Notes: generated by a model not told the origin, from the letters alone. A stretch of DNA of 64,000 bases from Streptomyces sp. NBC_01231 (GCA_035999765.1 CP108521.1:8804001-8868000), one strand, 5' to 3'; positions 53,689 through 63,906 are shown, counted from the first letter of the stretch. Translations and numbers: made by a program.

Positions 53689-53875
53689 GGTCGACCTCCT
53701 CGTCAACGACTGTGACCGAACCTTAAGTGAATTCAGTTTTGTTGGCGAGGTGTGCGGCAGAGCGAATGAGAACGCCGAGTCGATTCGTCATGAACACGTT
53801 TTCGTTACGAGATCTCCATATGTGTGTCTCCTCGGGGATGATTCACCCTGCAACAGCACCATCCCTGGGGGGACC

Positions 53876-54553
53876 ATGAGTCAGCACGTCACGCCGCCAC
53901 CGATGCCGGGCTTCCCGCCGCCGCAGCCGCCGCAGAAGAGGGGACCCGCCAACGCGATCGTCCTCGGATCCGCCGCGGCAGTGATCGTCGCCATCGTCGC
54001 CACCGGCGTCGTGGTGGGATCCGGCCTCGACGACGAGGCGAAACCGGCCCCCACGGTCACCGTCACCAAGACCGTGTCCGCGGACGAGGCCGCTGCCGCG
54101 GCCGAGGACGCCTCCGAGGAGCCGGCCGCCGAGGAACCCGCCGCCGAGGAATCCGACGACGGCGTCTACACGCTGGACGACACGGTCACCTACGAGAGCG
54201 ACGTGGAGGTCAGCCTCTCGAAGTTCTCGCGAGGGGTCTCGGGCGAGTACGCGTCACCGGAGAAGACGTCGTACGTGAAGTTCACCGTGAAGGTCGTCAA
54301 CGGCGGCGACAAGACCCTCGATGCCACCATGCTGACGGTGAACTGCTCCTACGGCCAGGACGGGAGCAGTAGCGAGTCCATCTTCGACAGCGAGGCGGGC
54401 CTCGACGGCGGCCCCGACACGAAGGTGCTGGCCGGCCGGTCCCTCAACGTGCCGTGGGGCTGCGAACTCCCCAAGGGCGAGAAGCTGTTGCAGGTCGAGG
54501 TCGCTCCCGACTTCGACTCCGAGACGGCGATCTTCACCGGCAGCGTGAAGTAG
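53876..54553 (+). CDS. Membrane-anchored extracellular protein, DUF4352-like
   Basis: A 225-residue protein. ATG at 53876 follows GGGGGG. A Pro-rich cytoplasmic N-terminus (MSQHVTPPPMPGFPPPQ) leads to one transmembrane helix (about 25-48), an acidic Ala/Glu-rich linker (about 70-92) and an immunoglobulin-like beta domain (about 95-225) with VEVSLSKFSRGVSGEY, YVKFTVKVVNGGDKTLDATM, two Cys and LLQVEVAPDFDSE. The layout matches DUF4352-type lipoprotein/telokin-like domains. Function unknown. It is convergent with the GH74 gene across a terminator. Confidence 0.8.
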   Translation: MSQHVTPPPMPGFPPPQPPQKRGPANAIVLGSAAAVIVAIVATGVVVGSGLDDEAKPAPTVTVTKTVSADEAAAAAEDASEEPAAEEPAAEESDDGVYTLDDTVTYESDVEVSLSKFSRGVSGEYASPEKTSYVKFTVKVVNGGDKTLDATMLTVNCSYGQDGSSSESIFDSEAGLDGGPDTKVLAGRSLNVPWGCELPKGEKLLQVEVAPDFDSETAIFTGSVK

Positions 54554-54584
54554 GACCCGCGGATCAGGCCCGAGTCGCCGCGGA

Positions 54585-54616
54585 GCCCCCGTCCGGTCCC
54601 GTGCCCGGACGGGGGC
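54585..54616. terminator. 12-bp hairpin between convergent genes
   Basis: GCCCCCGTCCGG (54585-54596) pairs perfectly with 54605-54616 around an 8-nt loop. It lies 32 bp after the DUF4352-like gene and 11 bp after the GH74 stop on the other strand, so it serves both. Confidence 0.8.
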
Positions 54617-54626
54617 GCCCACGGCC

Positions 54627-57284
54627 TCAGTTCACCGTGCAGTTGCGGTCGCCCAGCTTGAACGCGGTCGGTTTCGGGTTCGCCCCCGACCAGCTTCCGG
54701 TGAAGCCGAAGCCCACCGACGAGCCCGCCGCCACGGTCCCGTTCCAGCCGACGTTCTTGGCCGTCACCGCCGTGCCGGACTGCGCGGTCTCGGCGTTCCA
54801 CGCCTGGGTGACCTTCTGGCCGTCCGTGAAGGCCCAGCCCAGTGACCAGCCGTTCCAGGCACTCGAACCGGTGTTGGCGAGCTGCACGTCCGCCTGGAAG
54901 CCGCCGGACCACTGGTTGGTGACCTTGTACGTCACCGAGCAGGCACCGGTGGGAGTGGGGTCGGGGCCCGGTCCGGGATCCGTTCCGCCGCCGGTGTCCG
55001 AGCTGTCGCCGTAGATCACCCCGCGGCCGTTCGTCGACACGTACACCCGGCCGTACACCCGCGGGTCACCGGTGATCGCCGCACCCGTCCAACCCCACTG
55101 GTGGGCGTCGTCGTTGATACGGGTCCAGGTCGCGCCCTTGTCGGTGGAACGGAAGATGCCGCGGACCCCGCCGATCTTCGCGCTGGTGTACAGCGTCTGG
55201 TACGACGCTCCCGTGGCCGCCTTGCCGAAGCCGACGGTGTCGGCCTGCTCGACACCGGAGAGCTTGGTGAAGGAGGCCCCGCCGTCGGTCGAGTGCCACA
55301 GTCCGTACGCGCCGTCGCTAGCCCCGCCGGCCAGCCACACATCGCCCTTCGTGCCGGGCAGCGCCTTGAAGCGCACGCTGTCCCCGCCGGGCAGACCGGT
55401 CGCGGAGGAGGCCGTGAAGGTGGCGCCGCCGTCCGTACTGACGTAGAACTTCCCGGACTTGAAGCCGTAGAAGGTCTTCGCGTCGACCCGGTCGGACTCG
55501 ACGAGCGCGCCCGCCGGGATACCACTGGACGCCGCCCACGAGGTGCCGAAGCCGGTCGCGTACTGCACGCCGGCGCCCTCCGGACTCCACACGAACCGGC
55601 TGCCGTCGGCCGCCGCGGCGACCGTGCCGCCGCCGCTCACGCCCGAAGGGTCGGTCCCCGCGAACCAGTTCGCCCCGTTGTCCGTCGAGAACGCGACGTG
55701 CGGACCGGAGTCGAGGTTGCCGACCCGCACGACGGTGTTCGGGGTGGCCTCGGCGAAGTCCAGGCTGGTGGTCGTGGTGAAGTTCGGCGAGGTGAACATC
55801 ATCGACGGGACCTTCGTCAGATCCGTGTGCCGGAAGCCGCCGACGTCACCGAGCGCGCTGAGCAGCGGGGCGCCCGACGGGGGAGAGGCCAGGTCGTTGA
55901 CAGCCGTCTCCTCCAGCCCCTGCACCATCGGCCTGATGGTGAACTTGCTCCCGGCGTCCCAGTTGGTGAGGTTCTCGGTGCCGTACACCGTCGCGCCCGT
56001 CCCGTACATCATCCGGGCCGAGTTGAACGGGTCGATCTCCAACGCCTCGGTCATCCAGCCGAGTTTGGGCGCCTCCTCGGGCGGCGAGGGGTTCGCGCCC
56101 CAGGTCAGCCACGGCGAGGACGACACGTCCATGGTGTAGCGGTTCGCGCGGGTGGGGTACGAGGTGTAGTCCCACGCCTTCGTCCAGGTGCCGCCGCTGT
56201 CCGTGGAGCGGAAGATCTGGGTGTCCGGCCACCAGGAGCTGTACGCCGTGGCCATGACCGTGCCCGGCTTCTGCCGGTCCACCGTCAGCCCGCTGAACCC
56301 GTAGTAGGTGTCGGCCTCGGCCACCGGGCTGATGTTCGTCCAGGTGCCGGTCGCGGTCGCGTACCGCCACAGCTGACCCTTGCCGCCGTCGTACGGCCCG
56401 CCCTTGTCGCTGTACGCCAGGTAGAGGTAGCCGTTCTTGGCGTCCAGGACGCCCTTGTGCGCGAGGTAGCCTGTCGGCTGTCCCGCGAGCCGCGTCCATG
56501 TCGCGCCCGCGTCCGTGGACCGGTAGACCGCGTTGTCCTTGTCGGCGACCCCGACGTAGATCGTCTTCGTCGCCGCGCCCGAGGTGCCCGTCGACTCGTC
56601 GAAGGTGACCCACACGATGCCCTGGTTGTCGCTGGCGTAGCCGCTCGTGTCGCTCGGATCCTGCTGGTAGTTGCCGACGTTGGGGAAGTTCGTCACCTGC
56701 GACCAGGTGACACCGGAGTCCGTCGACCGCCACAGGCCCTTGCCGCTCGGGGCGCCCAGGTACAGCACGCTGTTCCTGTTCGGGTCGATCGCGAGGCGCT
56801 CGCCCATGCCCCGGCCGGGCATGTTGCCGCCCAGCTTGAACGGCAGGTCCGTCTTCTGCCAGCTCGCGCCCCGGTTGGAGGAGCGCACGACCGCCCCGTT
56901 CCCCGGGTCCCAGCTGTTGGTGTACGTGCCGACCGCCGCGTACACCTTGTTCGGGTCGACGGAGTCGGAGGCCAGGCTCACCACGCCCGTGTGCCCCCAG
57001 TTGTCCCAGCCCACCGAGTCCAGCAGCGGTGTCCAGGTCTTCGTCGCCTCCTGCCAGCGGTAGGCGCCGCCGATGTCGGTACGGGCATAGGCGAGGTTCT
57101 TCTCGGCCCGGTTGAAGACGATGCCGGGGACGAAGCCACCGCCGTCGACGCGGGCGTTCTTCCAGGTGTAGGTGTCGGCGGCGATGGCCGCTCGCTCGGG
57201 GCCGGCGGCGAGCGCGGGCGGCGTGCCCGCCAGCAGACCGGCCGCCAGGGCCAGCACGGCCGTGAGGATACGGGTTCTTCGCAC
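54627..57284 (-). CDS. Secreted GH74 xyloglucanase with C-terminal CBM2
   Basis: An 885-residue secreted enzyme. Signal peptide about 1-27; two seven-bladed propellers (about 38-760) with repeated Asp-box-type loops (STDSGVTWS, STDAGATWT, STDKGATWT). Catalytic Asp70 in ARTDIGGAYRW and Asp480 in SALGDVGGFRH sit at the expected GH74 positions. A Gly/Pro linker (about 762-782) joins a cellulose-binding CBM2 (about 783-885) with CSVTYKVTNQWSGGFQADVQ and the surface Trp residues of the fold. It should cut xyloglucan endo-wise while tethered to cellulose. No CebR box is seen directly upstream; a weak 9/14 match was not counted. Confidence 0.95.
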   Translation of the reverse strand: MRRTRILTAVLALAAGLLAGTPPALAAGPERAAIAADTYTWKNARVDGGGFVPGIVFNRAEKNLAYARTDIGGAYRWQEATKTWTPLLDSVGWDNWGHTGVVSLASDSVDPNKVYAAVGTYTNSWDPGNGAVVRSSNRGASWQKTDLPFKLGGNMPGRGMGERLAIDPNRNSVLYLGAPSGKGLWRSTDSGVTWSQVTNFPNVGNYQQDPSDTSGYASDNQGIVWVTFDESTGTSGAATKTIYVGVADKDNAVYRSTDAGATWTRLAGQPTGYLAHKGVLDAKNGYLYLAYSDKGGPYDGGKGQLWRYATATGTWTNISPVAEADTYYGFSGLTVDRQKPGTVMATAYSSWWPDTQIFRSTDSGGTWTKAWDYTSYPTRANRYTMDVSSSPWLTWGANPSPPEEAPKLGWMTEALEIDPFNSARMMYGTGATVYGTENLTNWDAGSKFTIRPMVQGLEETAVNDLASPPSGAPLLSALGDVGGFRHTDLTKVPSMMFTSPNFTTTTSLDFAEATPNTVVRVGNLDSGPHVAFSTDNGANWFAGTDPSGVSGGGTVAAAADGSRFVWSPEGAGVQYATGFGTSWAASSGIPAGALVESDRVDAKTFYGFKSGKFYVSTDGGATFTASSATGLPGGDSVRFKALPGTKGDVWLAGGASDGAYGLWHSTDGGASFTKLSGVEQADTVGFGKAATGASYQTLYTSAKIGGVRGIFRSTDKGATWTRINDDAHQWGWTGAAITGDPRVYGRVYVSTNGRGVIYGDSSDTGGGTDPGPGPDPTPTGACSVTYKVTNQWSGGFQADVQLANTGSSAWNGWSLGWAFTDGQKVTQAWNAETAQSGTAVTAKNVGWNGTVAAGSSVGFGFTGSWSGANPKPTAFKLGDRNCTVN

Positions 57285-57421
57285 GGTGGGGGACCTTCCT
57301 TTCGGGAGGGCCGTTCAGGAGGGGAGCGTGCGAGGACCGGGCGGCCCCCAGTGCGGGAGGGGGCCGCCCGGCCAGGTGGCCCCGTCGTCAGGTGACGAGA
57401 CCGCGTACGCGAAGCTTTCAA

Positions 57422-57490
57422 GCGCCCCGTAGGGGCGCGGGGAACTGCGCGACAAGCCACAGTGGGCCCGCACCCAGAACCACCGCCCAA
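57422..57490. repeat. Streptomyces dispersed intergenic repeat with GCGCCCC hairpin
   Basis: GCGCCCC-GTA-GGGGCGC (57422-57438) is followed by GGGGAACTGCGCGAC and a degenerate tail. This sequence recurs in 3' regions throughout Streptomyces genomes and is thought to form a terminator-like structure. Here it lies 23 bp downstream of the GH48 stop on the minus strand. Confidence 0.75.
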
Positions 57491-57512
57491 CCCGCGGAGC
57501 GCTCGGCGGGGG

Positions 57513-60428
57513 CTATTCGAGAAGCTCCGCGTACGAGCCCATGGCCAGGGCGATGTCCGCCTGGGCCCAGAACCGGTGGTACGTGAAGGAGGGCGCGGCT
57601 CCGCCCGCCAGGTAGGCCTCGATCTTCGACCAGGCCGGGTCGTCCTCGTAGAAGGAACGGATGGACTCGAAGGTCGACGACGAGTTGATCGCGTCGCCGT
57701 TGGGCATGGTGCCGGTCCAGCCGCTCGGGACGACCACGGGGTCGTCGAAGCGGTTGTAGTCGGCGCGGGTCTCCGGGACGGCGATGCCCAGGCTGTCCTG
57801 GTGGTTCTTCCACATGCCGTCGAGTAGCGCCTTGGCGGTCGTCGCCGCCTGGGTGTCACCGGACCGGTCCGCGTAGTACGTCAGGGTCTTGGCGTACGCG
57901 GCGGCCACACCGACGTCGTTGGTGTAGTCGGCGACGGTGACGTGCAGGCCGCTGTTGGCGCCCGGGCCGGCGGCGTTCCAGGTGTCGGGCTGGCCCGACC
58001 ACTGGAGCGTCGACGGGATCAGATAGGTGCCGTCCGGGTTGACCGTGGTCTTGGACAGCGCCCAGTCGACCCACTTGTCGAGGACGACCTTGGCCTTCGC
58101 GTCACCCGTCTGCTGGTAGTACTCCGCCACCCGCTCCATCGACCACGCCTGGAAGCCGAACCACTGGTTGGACGGCGGGTCGTGGTAGACGGGCTGCTGG
58201 TCGTAGTACATGCCGTAGAACGTCGACTTACCGGTCGGCGGGGTCGCGTACCGGCCCGCCCAGCTGTTGGTCGCACCGCCCGCGATGGCGCCCTCGTTCG
58301 ACTGCAGCCAGCGGTAGAACTCCAGTTGCCGGTCGAGTGACTTGGCCCAGTCCGCCTGTCCTGTCGCCGACTTGGGCTTCAGGTCGGCGTAGGAGCTCAG
58401 CGCGTAGGCGGCGAGGGGGTTCTGGTAGCCGCCGTGGGTGTGGCTGGAACCGATGCGCCAGGCCCAGCCCGCCGAGGTGTCGGTGGCGCCGCCCCAGGCG
58501 TAGTACCAGGACATCAGGTACATGGAGGCGTCCTTGCCGGTGCCGGCCGGGCAGGTCGACGGTCCGACGCAGTTGCCGATTTTCTTGAAGTACTTGTCGT
58601 ACATCGAGTAGCGCAGGTAGTCGCCCATCTTCGCGGCCTTGCCGACGGTCGCGGAGACGGCGCTGCCCTTGCCCTGCTGCTTGGCCCAGATGTCGGCCCA
58701 GTAAGCGGCCTGCACGGCACGTGCGTCGGCGTCCGGGGCGTTGGTGAACTTCCACTGCTTGGAGTAGGAGGCGTCACCGGTGAACAGGTCCAAATACCCG
58801 TTCTTGCCGCCGTACTTGAAGGCGTCGCAGGTCGGCTGCGGCACCGTCTCCCACACCGACTCCTGCGCACCGCGCTGGAAGGTGTTGATGTACGACGGTC
58901 CGGTGTCCGTCGGGCCCGCCTCGCACTTGCCCGGCGAGTTGCCGTAGCCGTAGACGTTGTCGACGTCCTGCAGCCAGTGCATGCCGTAGACGTCGTCCGT
59001 GCCGTAGGCGCTCTTCAGCTCGCCGGCGATCGGGTCCGAACCGACCGAGACCGACCCGTCGAGCTTCGCCGGGTACTCGTTCGGGGTGTCCAGCTCGGGC
59101 GCGTAGGTGGCCGGCTTCGAGGCGTTGTAGAAGGAGTTCGTCGGCTGGTCGGCGTGGGTGGGGATCATGTACTTCTCCATGATGTCCCAGGCGCCGTTGA
59201 ACTTCGTCCAGTCGCCGGTGACCTTGCCGTACATGGCCTGGAGCCACAGGAGGTAGCTGTACGCCTCCGAGGTGGTCTGGTGACCGTTGTCCGGCGCCTC
59301 CACGATCAGCGTCTCGACCGAGTGGTAGGGAATGCCCTCGGGGGAGAAGTATCCGCTGGCCGGGTTGGTGATCTTGCCGTACAGCTCCAGGAACCGGGCG
59401 TCGTACTCCTTCGACGCCGCGATCTGGGTGACCGTCACCGAGGCCTTGCCGTGACCGGTGGCCGTCGACTCGAAGGTCGCCGCGCCGGTCCCGGACGAGT
59501 CCGCCGTGATCGTCACCTTCTGCGCGGTGCTCCAGTTCGACGGCGTGAAGGTGAGTGACGCCCCGCCGGTCACCGTGAGGCCCGTGTTGCCGGTGGTGCG
59601 GGCGGTGGTCACGGTCACGTTGGCGGACGGCTGCGTCGACAGCTTCACGTCGTACGTGGCCGTCTTGCCCTGCTGGACGGCCAGTTGATTGGTCGAGGCC
59701 ACCACGGTGGGACCCGAGGCGACCGTGATGCCGACCGGCGTGGACTCCGCGGACGCGCCCAGGCTGTCGTACGCCTTGGCCAGCAGCGAGTGACTGCCCA
59801 CGGCCAAGCCGGAAGCGGAGAACGAGTAGGGCGCGCTCGTGTCCGTGCCAAGGAGCGTGGTGTTGTCGTAGAACTCGACCTTGCTGATCGTCGCGCCGTC
59901 CGCGGCGGCGGCGGTCGCCGCGAGTGGGACCGCGCCGCCCTGCGTGTAGACCGCGCCCGCGGTGGGGCTGGTCAGCACGGTGATCGGCGGCTGGTGAGCG
60001 CCCGTGCAACTGGTGCCGTTGACCGCGAAGTTCGTCGGAGCGGCGTTGGTGCCGCTGTACGTGAACTGCGCGCCGGTGGACACGGCGGCACCGGCCGCGA
60101 TCTTGGCGTTGTAGCCGGCGTTCTTCGCCGTGATCGTCTGGCCGGACTGGGACCAGGTGCCGTTCCAACCGTTCGTCAGCTTCTGGTTGCCGGTGTAACC
60201 GTAGGTCAGGGTCCAGCCGTCGATGGCGTCCGTGCCGCGGTTGGTGATCGTCAGTTCCGCGGTGAAGCCGGCGCCCCAGTCGTTGGTCTTGTAGTCGACG
60301 CTGCACTGAAGTGCCGCCGCCTGAGCAGGAGTTGAACCCGCACTCAGCATCGTGAACGGAAGCGCGAGGGCCGCCATGACAGCGGTCCACATACGCCGAG
60401 CGGCCCGGCGTCTCTTTGTGGGGGGCAT
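57513..60428 (-). CDS. Secreted GH48 cellobiohydrolase with CBM2 and two Ig-like domains
   Basis: A 971-residue reducing-end exoglucanase. ATG at 60428 follows AGGAGG. Order of parts: signal peptide (1-38), CBM2 (about 41-141), Ig-like domain with [20 protein letters not shown] and [13 protein letters not shown] (about 148-238), a second beta domain (about 239-335, [20 protein letters not shown]), then the GH48 (alpha/alpha)6 barrel (about 340-971) with [23 protein letters not shown]-type start and proton donor Glu388. GH48 enzymes processively release cellobiose and act synergistically with GH6 and GH5. It diverges from the GH5-GH6 operon across a perfect CebR-like operator. Confidence 0.96.
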   Translation of the reverse strand: MPPTKRRRAARRMWTAVMAALALPFTMLSAGSTPAQAAALQCSVDYKTNDWGAGFTAELTITNRGTDAIDGWTLTYGYTGNQKLTNGWNGTWSQSGQTITAKNAGYNAKIAAGAAVSTGAQFTYSGTNAAPTNFAVNGTSCTGAHQPPITVLTSPTAGAVYTQGGAVPLAATAAAADGATISKVEFYDNTTLLGTDTSAPYSFSASGLAVGSHSLLAKAYDSLGASAESTPVGITVASGPTVVASTNQLAVQQGKTATYDVKLSTQPSANVTVTTARTTGNTGLTVTGGASLTFTPSNWSTAQKVTITADSSGTGAATFESTATGHGKASVTVTQIAASKEYDARFLELYGKITNPASGYFSPEGIPYHSVETLIVEAPDNGHQTTSEAYSYLLWLQAMYGKVTGDWTKFNGAWDIMEKYMIPTHADQPTNSFYNASKPATYAPELDTPNEYPAKLDGSVSVGSDPIAGELKSAYGTDDVYGMHWLQDVDNVYGYGNSPGKCEAGPTDTGPSYINTFQRGAQESVWETVPQPTCDAFKYGGKNGYLDLFTGDASYSKQWKFTNAPDADARAVQAAYWADIWAKQQGKGSAVSATVGKAAKMGDYLRYSMYDKYFKKIGNCVGPSTCPAGTGKDASMYLMSWYYAWGGATDTSAGWAWRIGSSHTHGGYQNPLAAYALSSYADLKPKSATGQADWAKSLDRQLEFYRWLQSNEGAIAGGATNSWAGRYATPPTGKSTFYGMYYDQQPVYHDPPSNQWFGFQAWSMERVAEYYQQTGDAKAKVVLDKWVDWALSKTTVNPDGTYLIPSTLQWSGQPDTWNAAGPGANSGLHVTVADYTNDVGVAAAYAKTLTYYADRSGDTQAATTAKALLDGMWKNHQDSLGIAVPETRADYNRFDDPVVVPSGWTGTMPNGDAINSSSTFESIRSFYEDDPAWSKIEAYLAGGAAPSFTYHRFWAQADIALAMGSYAELLE

Positions 60429-60474
60429 GTGCTGGTTCCTCCTTGCGGCTCGGAGAAGTCAAGGCTTGAACCAG

Positions 60475-60516
60475 TGGGAGCGCTCCCATAGTGAGGACGG
60501 GTGTGGTAGGGGTCAA
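60475..60516 (-). promoter_or_regulatory. GH48 promoter with perfect CebR-like operator
   Basis: On the minus strand -35 TTGACC (60511-60516) and -10 CACTAT (60488-60493) are 17 bp apart, followed directly by the perfect 14-bp palindrome TGGGAGCGCTCCCA (60475-60488). CebR is the LacI-family cello-oligosaccharide repressor of Streptomyces cellulase genes. Operator placement just after the -10 matches that of the promoter at 8.3 kb. Confidence 0.85.
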
Positions 60517-60607
60517 GACGCTTGAAGAGTCGAAAAGATTCGAGAACAAGTGTCGAGGGAAAGTCGGTGACTCCTCTGTTCTTTGCCGTCACTTGGCGCT
60601 ACCTTCC

Positions 60608-60636
60608 TTGACACCAGTGGGAGCGGTTCCATCAGT
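60608..60636 (+). promoter_or_regulatory. GH5/GH6 operon promoter with CebR-like operator
   Basis: TGGGAGCGGTTCCA (60618-60631) matches the CebR consensus at 12 of 14 positions and lies between a perfect -35 TTGACA (60608-60613) and a possible -10 ATCAGT (60631-60636) at 17-bp spacing. It is 49 bp upstream of the GH5 start. Two operators 143 bp apart in one divergent promoter region could also loop. Confidence 0.7.
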
Positions 60637-60679
60637 CGACGCGTCCGTCACGATGCGCCTGATCTGCAAGGAGTCGCTC

Positions 60680-62161
60680 ATGCGACACCCCCCGCGTTCA
60701 GTACTTTTAGCCGTCACCGGTGCGGCCGCCCTCCTCGGGTCCGTGACGGTGCCGGCGGTCACGGCGTCCGGAGCCGTCCCTGCCTGCACGGTGGAGTACT
60801 CCGTCACCAGTCAGTGGGACACCGGCTTCCAGGGCGCCGTGAAGATCACCAACAACACGGCTGCCATGAGCGGTTGGAACCTCACCTTCGACCTCGCGGG
60901 CGGCCAGAAGGTCAGCCAGGGCTGGAACGCCAAGTGGTCCCAGTCCGGCACGACGGTCACCGCCGCCAACGAGAGCTACAACGGGCAGTTGGGCAGCGGC
61001 GCGAGCGTCAGCGCCGGGTTCATCGCGTCCCGGTCGGGCGGCAGCGCCGTACCGACGACCTTCAAGCTCAACGGCACCATCTGCAACACCGACTCCGGGC
61101 CGACCGACCCGACGGATCCGACCGATCCGCCGGACCCCGGTGACGGCACGCCCCCTGTCCTGCGGGTCTCCGGCAACAAGCTGGTGGACGCCGCGGGCAC
61201 GACCCGCCGCATGCTCGGCGTGAACCGCTCGGGCGGCGAGTTCATGTGCGTGCAGGGGCGGGGCATCTGGGACGGCCCGGTCGACGACGCCTCGGTCAGG
61301 GCGATCGCCGACTGGAAGGCCAACACCGTCCGTATCCCGCTCAACGAGGAGTGCTGGCTGGGCCTTTCCCACATCCAACCGCAGTACGCCGGCGCCAACT
61401 ACGTCAACGCGGTCAAGGACCTGGTGGCGAAGGTCAGGGCCAACGGCATGACGCCGATGCTCGAACTGCACTGGACGTACGGCCAGTACACCGGCAACTC
61501 GTCCGGCTGCTCCGACGTGCAGGCCAGCTGCCAGAAGCCGATGCCCGACATGCAGTACACACCCTCCTTCTGGACGTCGGTGGCGAACACCTTCAAGGAT
61601 GACCCGACCGTCGTCTTCGACCTGTTCAACGAGCCCTACCCGGACCGCGCGACCTCCACGACCACCCAGGCGTGGCAGTGCTGGCGGGACGGCGGCACCT
61701 GCCCCGGCATCGGGTACCAGGTGGCCGGCATGCAGGATCTCGTCGACGCGATCCGGGCCACCGGCGCCAGGAACCTGATCCTGGCCGGCGGACTCGCCTA
61801 CTCGAACGACCTGAGCCAGTGGCTCGCGTACAAGCCGACCGACCCGGCGGGCAATCTCGCCGCCGCCTGGCACGTGTACAACTTCAACACCTGCTCGAAC
61901 GAGAGCTGCTGGAACTCCACACTCGCCCCGGTCGCCGCCCAAGTGCCGCTCGTGGCCGGGGAGATCGGCGAGAACACCTGCTCACACGGTTTCGTCGACC
62001 AGGTCATGAAGTGGTTCGACGACCGTGGCCTGTCCTACCTGGGCTGGACCTGGAACACCTGGAACTGCGCCACCGGCCCGTCCCTGATCTCCAGTTACGA
62101 CGGTACCCCCACCGCGTACGGAATCGGGCTGCGTGATCATCTGCGCGCCCTGCACGGCTGA
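60680..62161 (+). CDS. Secreted GH5 endoglucanase with N-terminal CBM2
   Basis: A 493-residue cellulase. ATG at 60680 follows AAGGAG at 6 nt. Signal peptide about 1-33; CBM2 (about 35-136) with CTVEYSVTSQWDTGFQGAVK; a (TDP)n-rich linker (about 139-156); then the GH5 barrel (about 158-493): MLGVNRSGGEFMC, TVRIPLNEECWLG, acid/base Glu318 in DLFNEPYPD, HVYNFNTC and nucleophile Glu428 in PLVAGEIGEN. The 'FMCxxGxGIWDGPxD' motif fits GH5 subfamily 1-like actinobacterial endoglucanases. It is followed by the GH6 gene after 29 bp on the same strand and shares its CebR-controlled promoter. Confidence 0.95.
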   Translation: MRHPPRSVLLAVTGAAALLGSVTVPAVTASGAVPACTVEYSVTSQWDTGFQGAVKITNNTAAMSGWNLTFDLAGGQKVSQGWNAKWSQSGTTVTAANESYNGQLGSGASVSAGFIASRSGGSAVPTTFKLNGTICNTDSGPTDPTDPTDPPDPGDGTPPVLRVSGNKLVDAAGTTRRMLGVNRSGGEFMCVQGRGIWDGPVDDASVRAIADWKANTVRIPLNEECWLGLSHIQPQYAGANYVNAVKDLVAKVRANGMTPMLELHWTYGQYTGNSSGCSDVQASCQKPMPDMQYTPSFWTSVANTFKDDPTVVFDLFNEPYPDRATSTTTQAWQCWRDGGTCPGIGYQVAGMQDLVDAIRATGARNLILAGGLAYSNDLSQWLAYKPTDPAGNLAAAWHVYNFNTCSNESCWNSTLAPVAAQVPLVAGEIGENTCSHGFVDQVMKWFDDRGLSYLGWTWNTWNCATGPSLISSYDGTPTAYGIGLRDHLRALHG

Positions 62162-62190
62162 CACCCGCAACCGAGAGGGAACCCGCACTC

Positions 62191-63906
62191 ATGAGTCGTA
62201 CCAGAACCGCGTTGCTCGCCGCCCTGGCGCTGGTCGCCGGGGCCTCCGGGACGGCGTTCGCCGTCGCCGGGGGCGTCGATGTCGCCGCCGTCCCCTGCAC
62301 CGTCGACTACAAGGTGCAGAACCAGTGGGACACCGGCTTCACCGCCAACGTCACCGTCACCAACAACAGCGCGGCCAAGTCGAGTTGGTCGGTGAAGTGG
62401 GCGTACGCCGGTAGCCAGAAGGTCACCAGCGGCTGGAGCGCCAAGATCAGCCAGAGCGGCACGGCCGTCACCGCGGCCAACGAGAGCTACAACGGCTCGC
62501 TGGCCACCGGCGGCTCGGTCAGCTTCGGCTTCCAGGGCACCTACAGCGGCACCAACGCGATCCCCGCCACCTTCACCCTCGACGGTGTGACCTGCAACGT
62601 CGACGGAGGCGGCCCCACCGACCCGGGGGGCCCGACCGACCCGGGCACCCCTTCCAGCAGGGTCGACAACCCCTACAGCGGCGCCAAGGTGTACGTGAAC
62701 CCGGAGTGGTCCGCGAAGGCCGCGGCCGAGCCAGGCGGCAGCCGTATCTCCAACCAGCCGACCGGTGTCTGGCTGGACCGGACCGCCGCGATCAACGGTG
62801 CCAACGGCGGTATGGGCCTTCGTGCCCACCTCGACGAGGCGCTGAAGCAGAAGGGCTCCGGCGAACTCGTCGTCCAGCTGGTGATCTACAACCTGCCCGG
62901 ACGTGACTGCGCCGCCCTCGCCTCCAACGGCGAACTCGGCCCGACGGAGATCGACAAGTACAAGACGCAGTACATCGACCCGATCAAGACGATCCTCGCC
63001 GACTCCAAGTACGCCGGGCTGCGGATCGTCACCACCATCGAGATCGACTCGCTGCCCAACCTCGTCACCAACACCGGGAGCCGGGTCACCGCCACCCCGC
63101 AGTGCGACGTGATGAAGGCCAACGGCAACTACCAGAAGGGTGTCGGCTACGCCCTGAACAAGCTGGGCGACGTGCCCAACGTCTACAACTACATCGACGC
63201 CGGGCACCACGGCTGGATCGGCTGGGACGACAACTTCGCCCCCAGCGCGGCGATCATGAAGGAGGCGGCCACCTCCGAGGGCGCCACCGTCAACGACGTC
63301 CACGGCTTCATCACCAACACGGCCAACTACAGCGCCCTGAAGGAGAACAACTTCACCATCAACGACAACGCGGGCGGCAAGTCGGTCCGCGAGTCGAAGT
63401 GGGTCGACTGGAACCGTTACGTCGACGAGCTGTCCTTCGCGCAGGCCTTCCGTAACCAGCTGGTCACCACGGGCTTCAACTCCGGCATCGGCATGCTGAT
63501 CGACACCTCCCGCAACGGCTGGGGCGGCACCGCTCGGCCCGCCGGACCGGGCCCGACGACGGACGTCGACGCGTACGTCGACGGCGGCCGCTACGACCGC
63601 CGCCTCAACACCGGCAACTGGTGCAACCAGTCCGGTGCGGGTCTCGGTGAGCGCCCGAAGGCCAGCCCGGCCGCCGGGATCGACGCGTACGTCTGGATGA
63701 AGCCCCCGGGCGAGTCCGACGGCTCCAGCAGCGCCATCCCGAACGACGAGGGCAAGGGCTTCGACCGCATGTGCGACCCGACGTACACGGGCAACCCGCG
63801 CAACAACAACCACATGTCCGGCGCCCTGCCGAACGCCCCGATCTCCGGGAAATGGTTCTCGGCCCAGTTCCAGGAGCTGATGAAGAACGCCTACCCGGCG
63901 CTGTAG
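62191..63906 (+). CDS. Secreted GH6 exocellobiohydrolase with N-terminal CBM2
   Basis: A 571-residue non-reducing-end cellobiohydrolase. ATG at 62191 follows GAGAGGGA. Signal peptide about 1-26, CBM2 (about 34-133, CTVDYKVQNQWDTGFTANVT), a short Gly/Pro/Thr linker, and GH6 (about 150-571) with VDNPYSGAKVYVNPEWSAKA, the catalytic region YNLPGRDCAALASNGEL (Asp as acid), YIDAGHHGWIGWDDN, LIDTSRNGWGGT and WMKPPGESDG with the base Asp region. The two loops closing the tunnel (about 460-540) support exo action. It pairs with GH48 from the opposite chain end, so the three genes in this block form a near-complete cellulase set. Confidence 0.95.
   Translation: MSRTRTALLAALALVAGASGTAFAVAGGVDVAAVPCTVDYKVQNQWDTGFTANVTVTNNSAAKSSWSVKWAYAGSQKVTSGWSAKISQSGTAVTAANESYNGSLATGGSVSFGFQGTYSGTNAIPATFTLDGVTCNVDGGGPTDPGGPTDPGTPSSRVDNPYSGAKVYVNPEWSAKAAAEPGGSRISNQPTGVWLDRTAAINGANGGMGLRAHLDEALKQKGSGELVVQLVIYNLPGRDCAALASNGELGPTEIDKYKTQYIDPIKTILADSKYAGLRIVTTIEIDSLPNLVTNTGSRVTATPQCDVMKANGNYQKGVGYALNKLGDVPNVYNYIDAGHHGWIGWDDNFAPSAAIMKEAATSEGATVNDVHGFITNTANYSALKENNFTINDNAGGKSVRESKWVDWNRYVDELSFAQAFRNQLVTTGFNSGIGMLIDTSRNGWGGTARPAGPGPTTDVDAYVDGGRYDRRLNTGNWCNQSGAGLGERPKASPAAGIDAYVWMKPPGESDGSSSAIPNDEGKGFDRMCDPTYTGNPRNNNHMSGALPNAPISGKWFSAQFQELMKNAYPAL

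Noticed and set aside
57290..57340. CebR box upstream of GH74
   Set aside because: The best match, within GGGGAGCGTGCGAG, fits only 9 of 14 positions and is not palindromic.
62137..63813. A long minus-strand open frame opposite the GH6 gene
   Set aside because: Valine/arginine/glycine-rich shadow of a clear cellobiohydrolase; no motif of its own.
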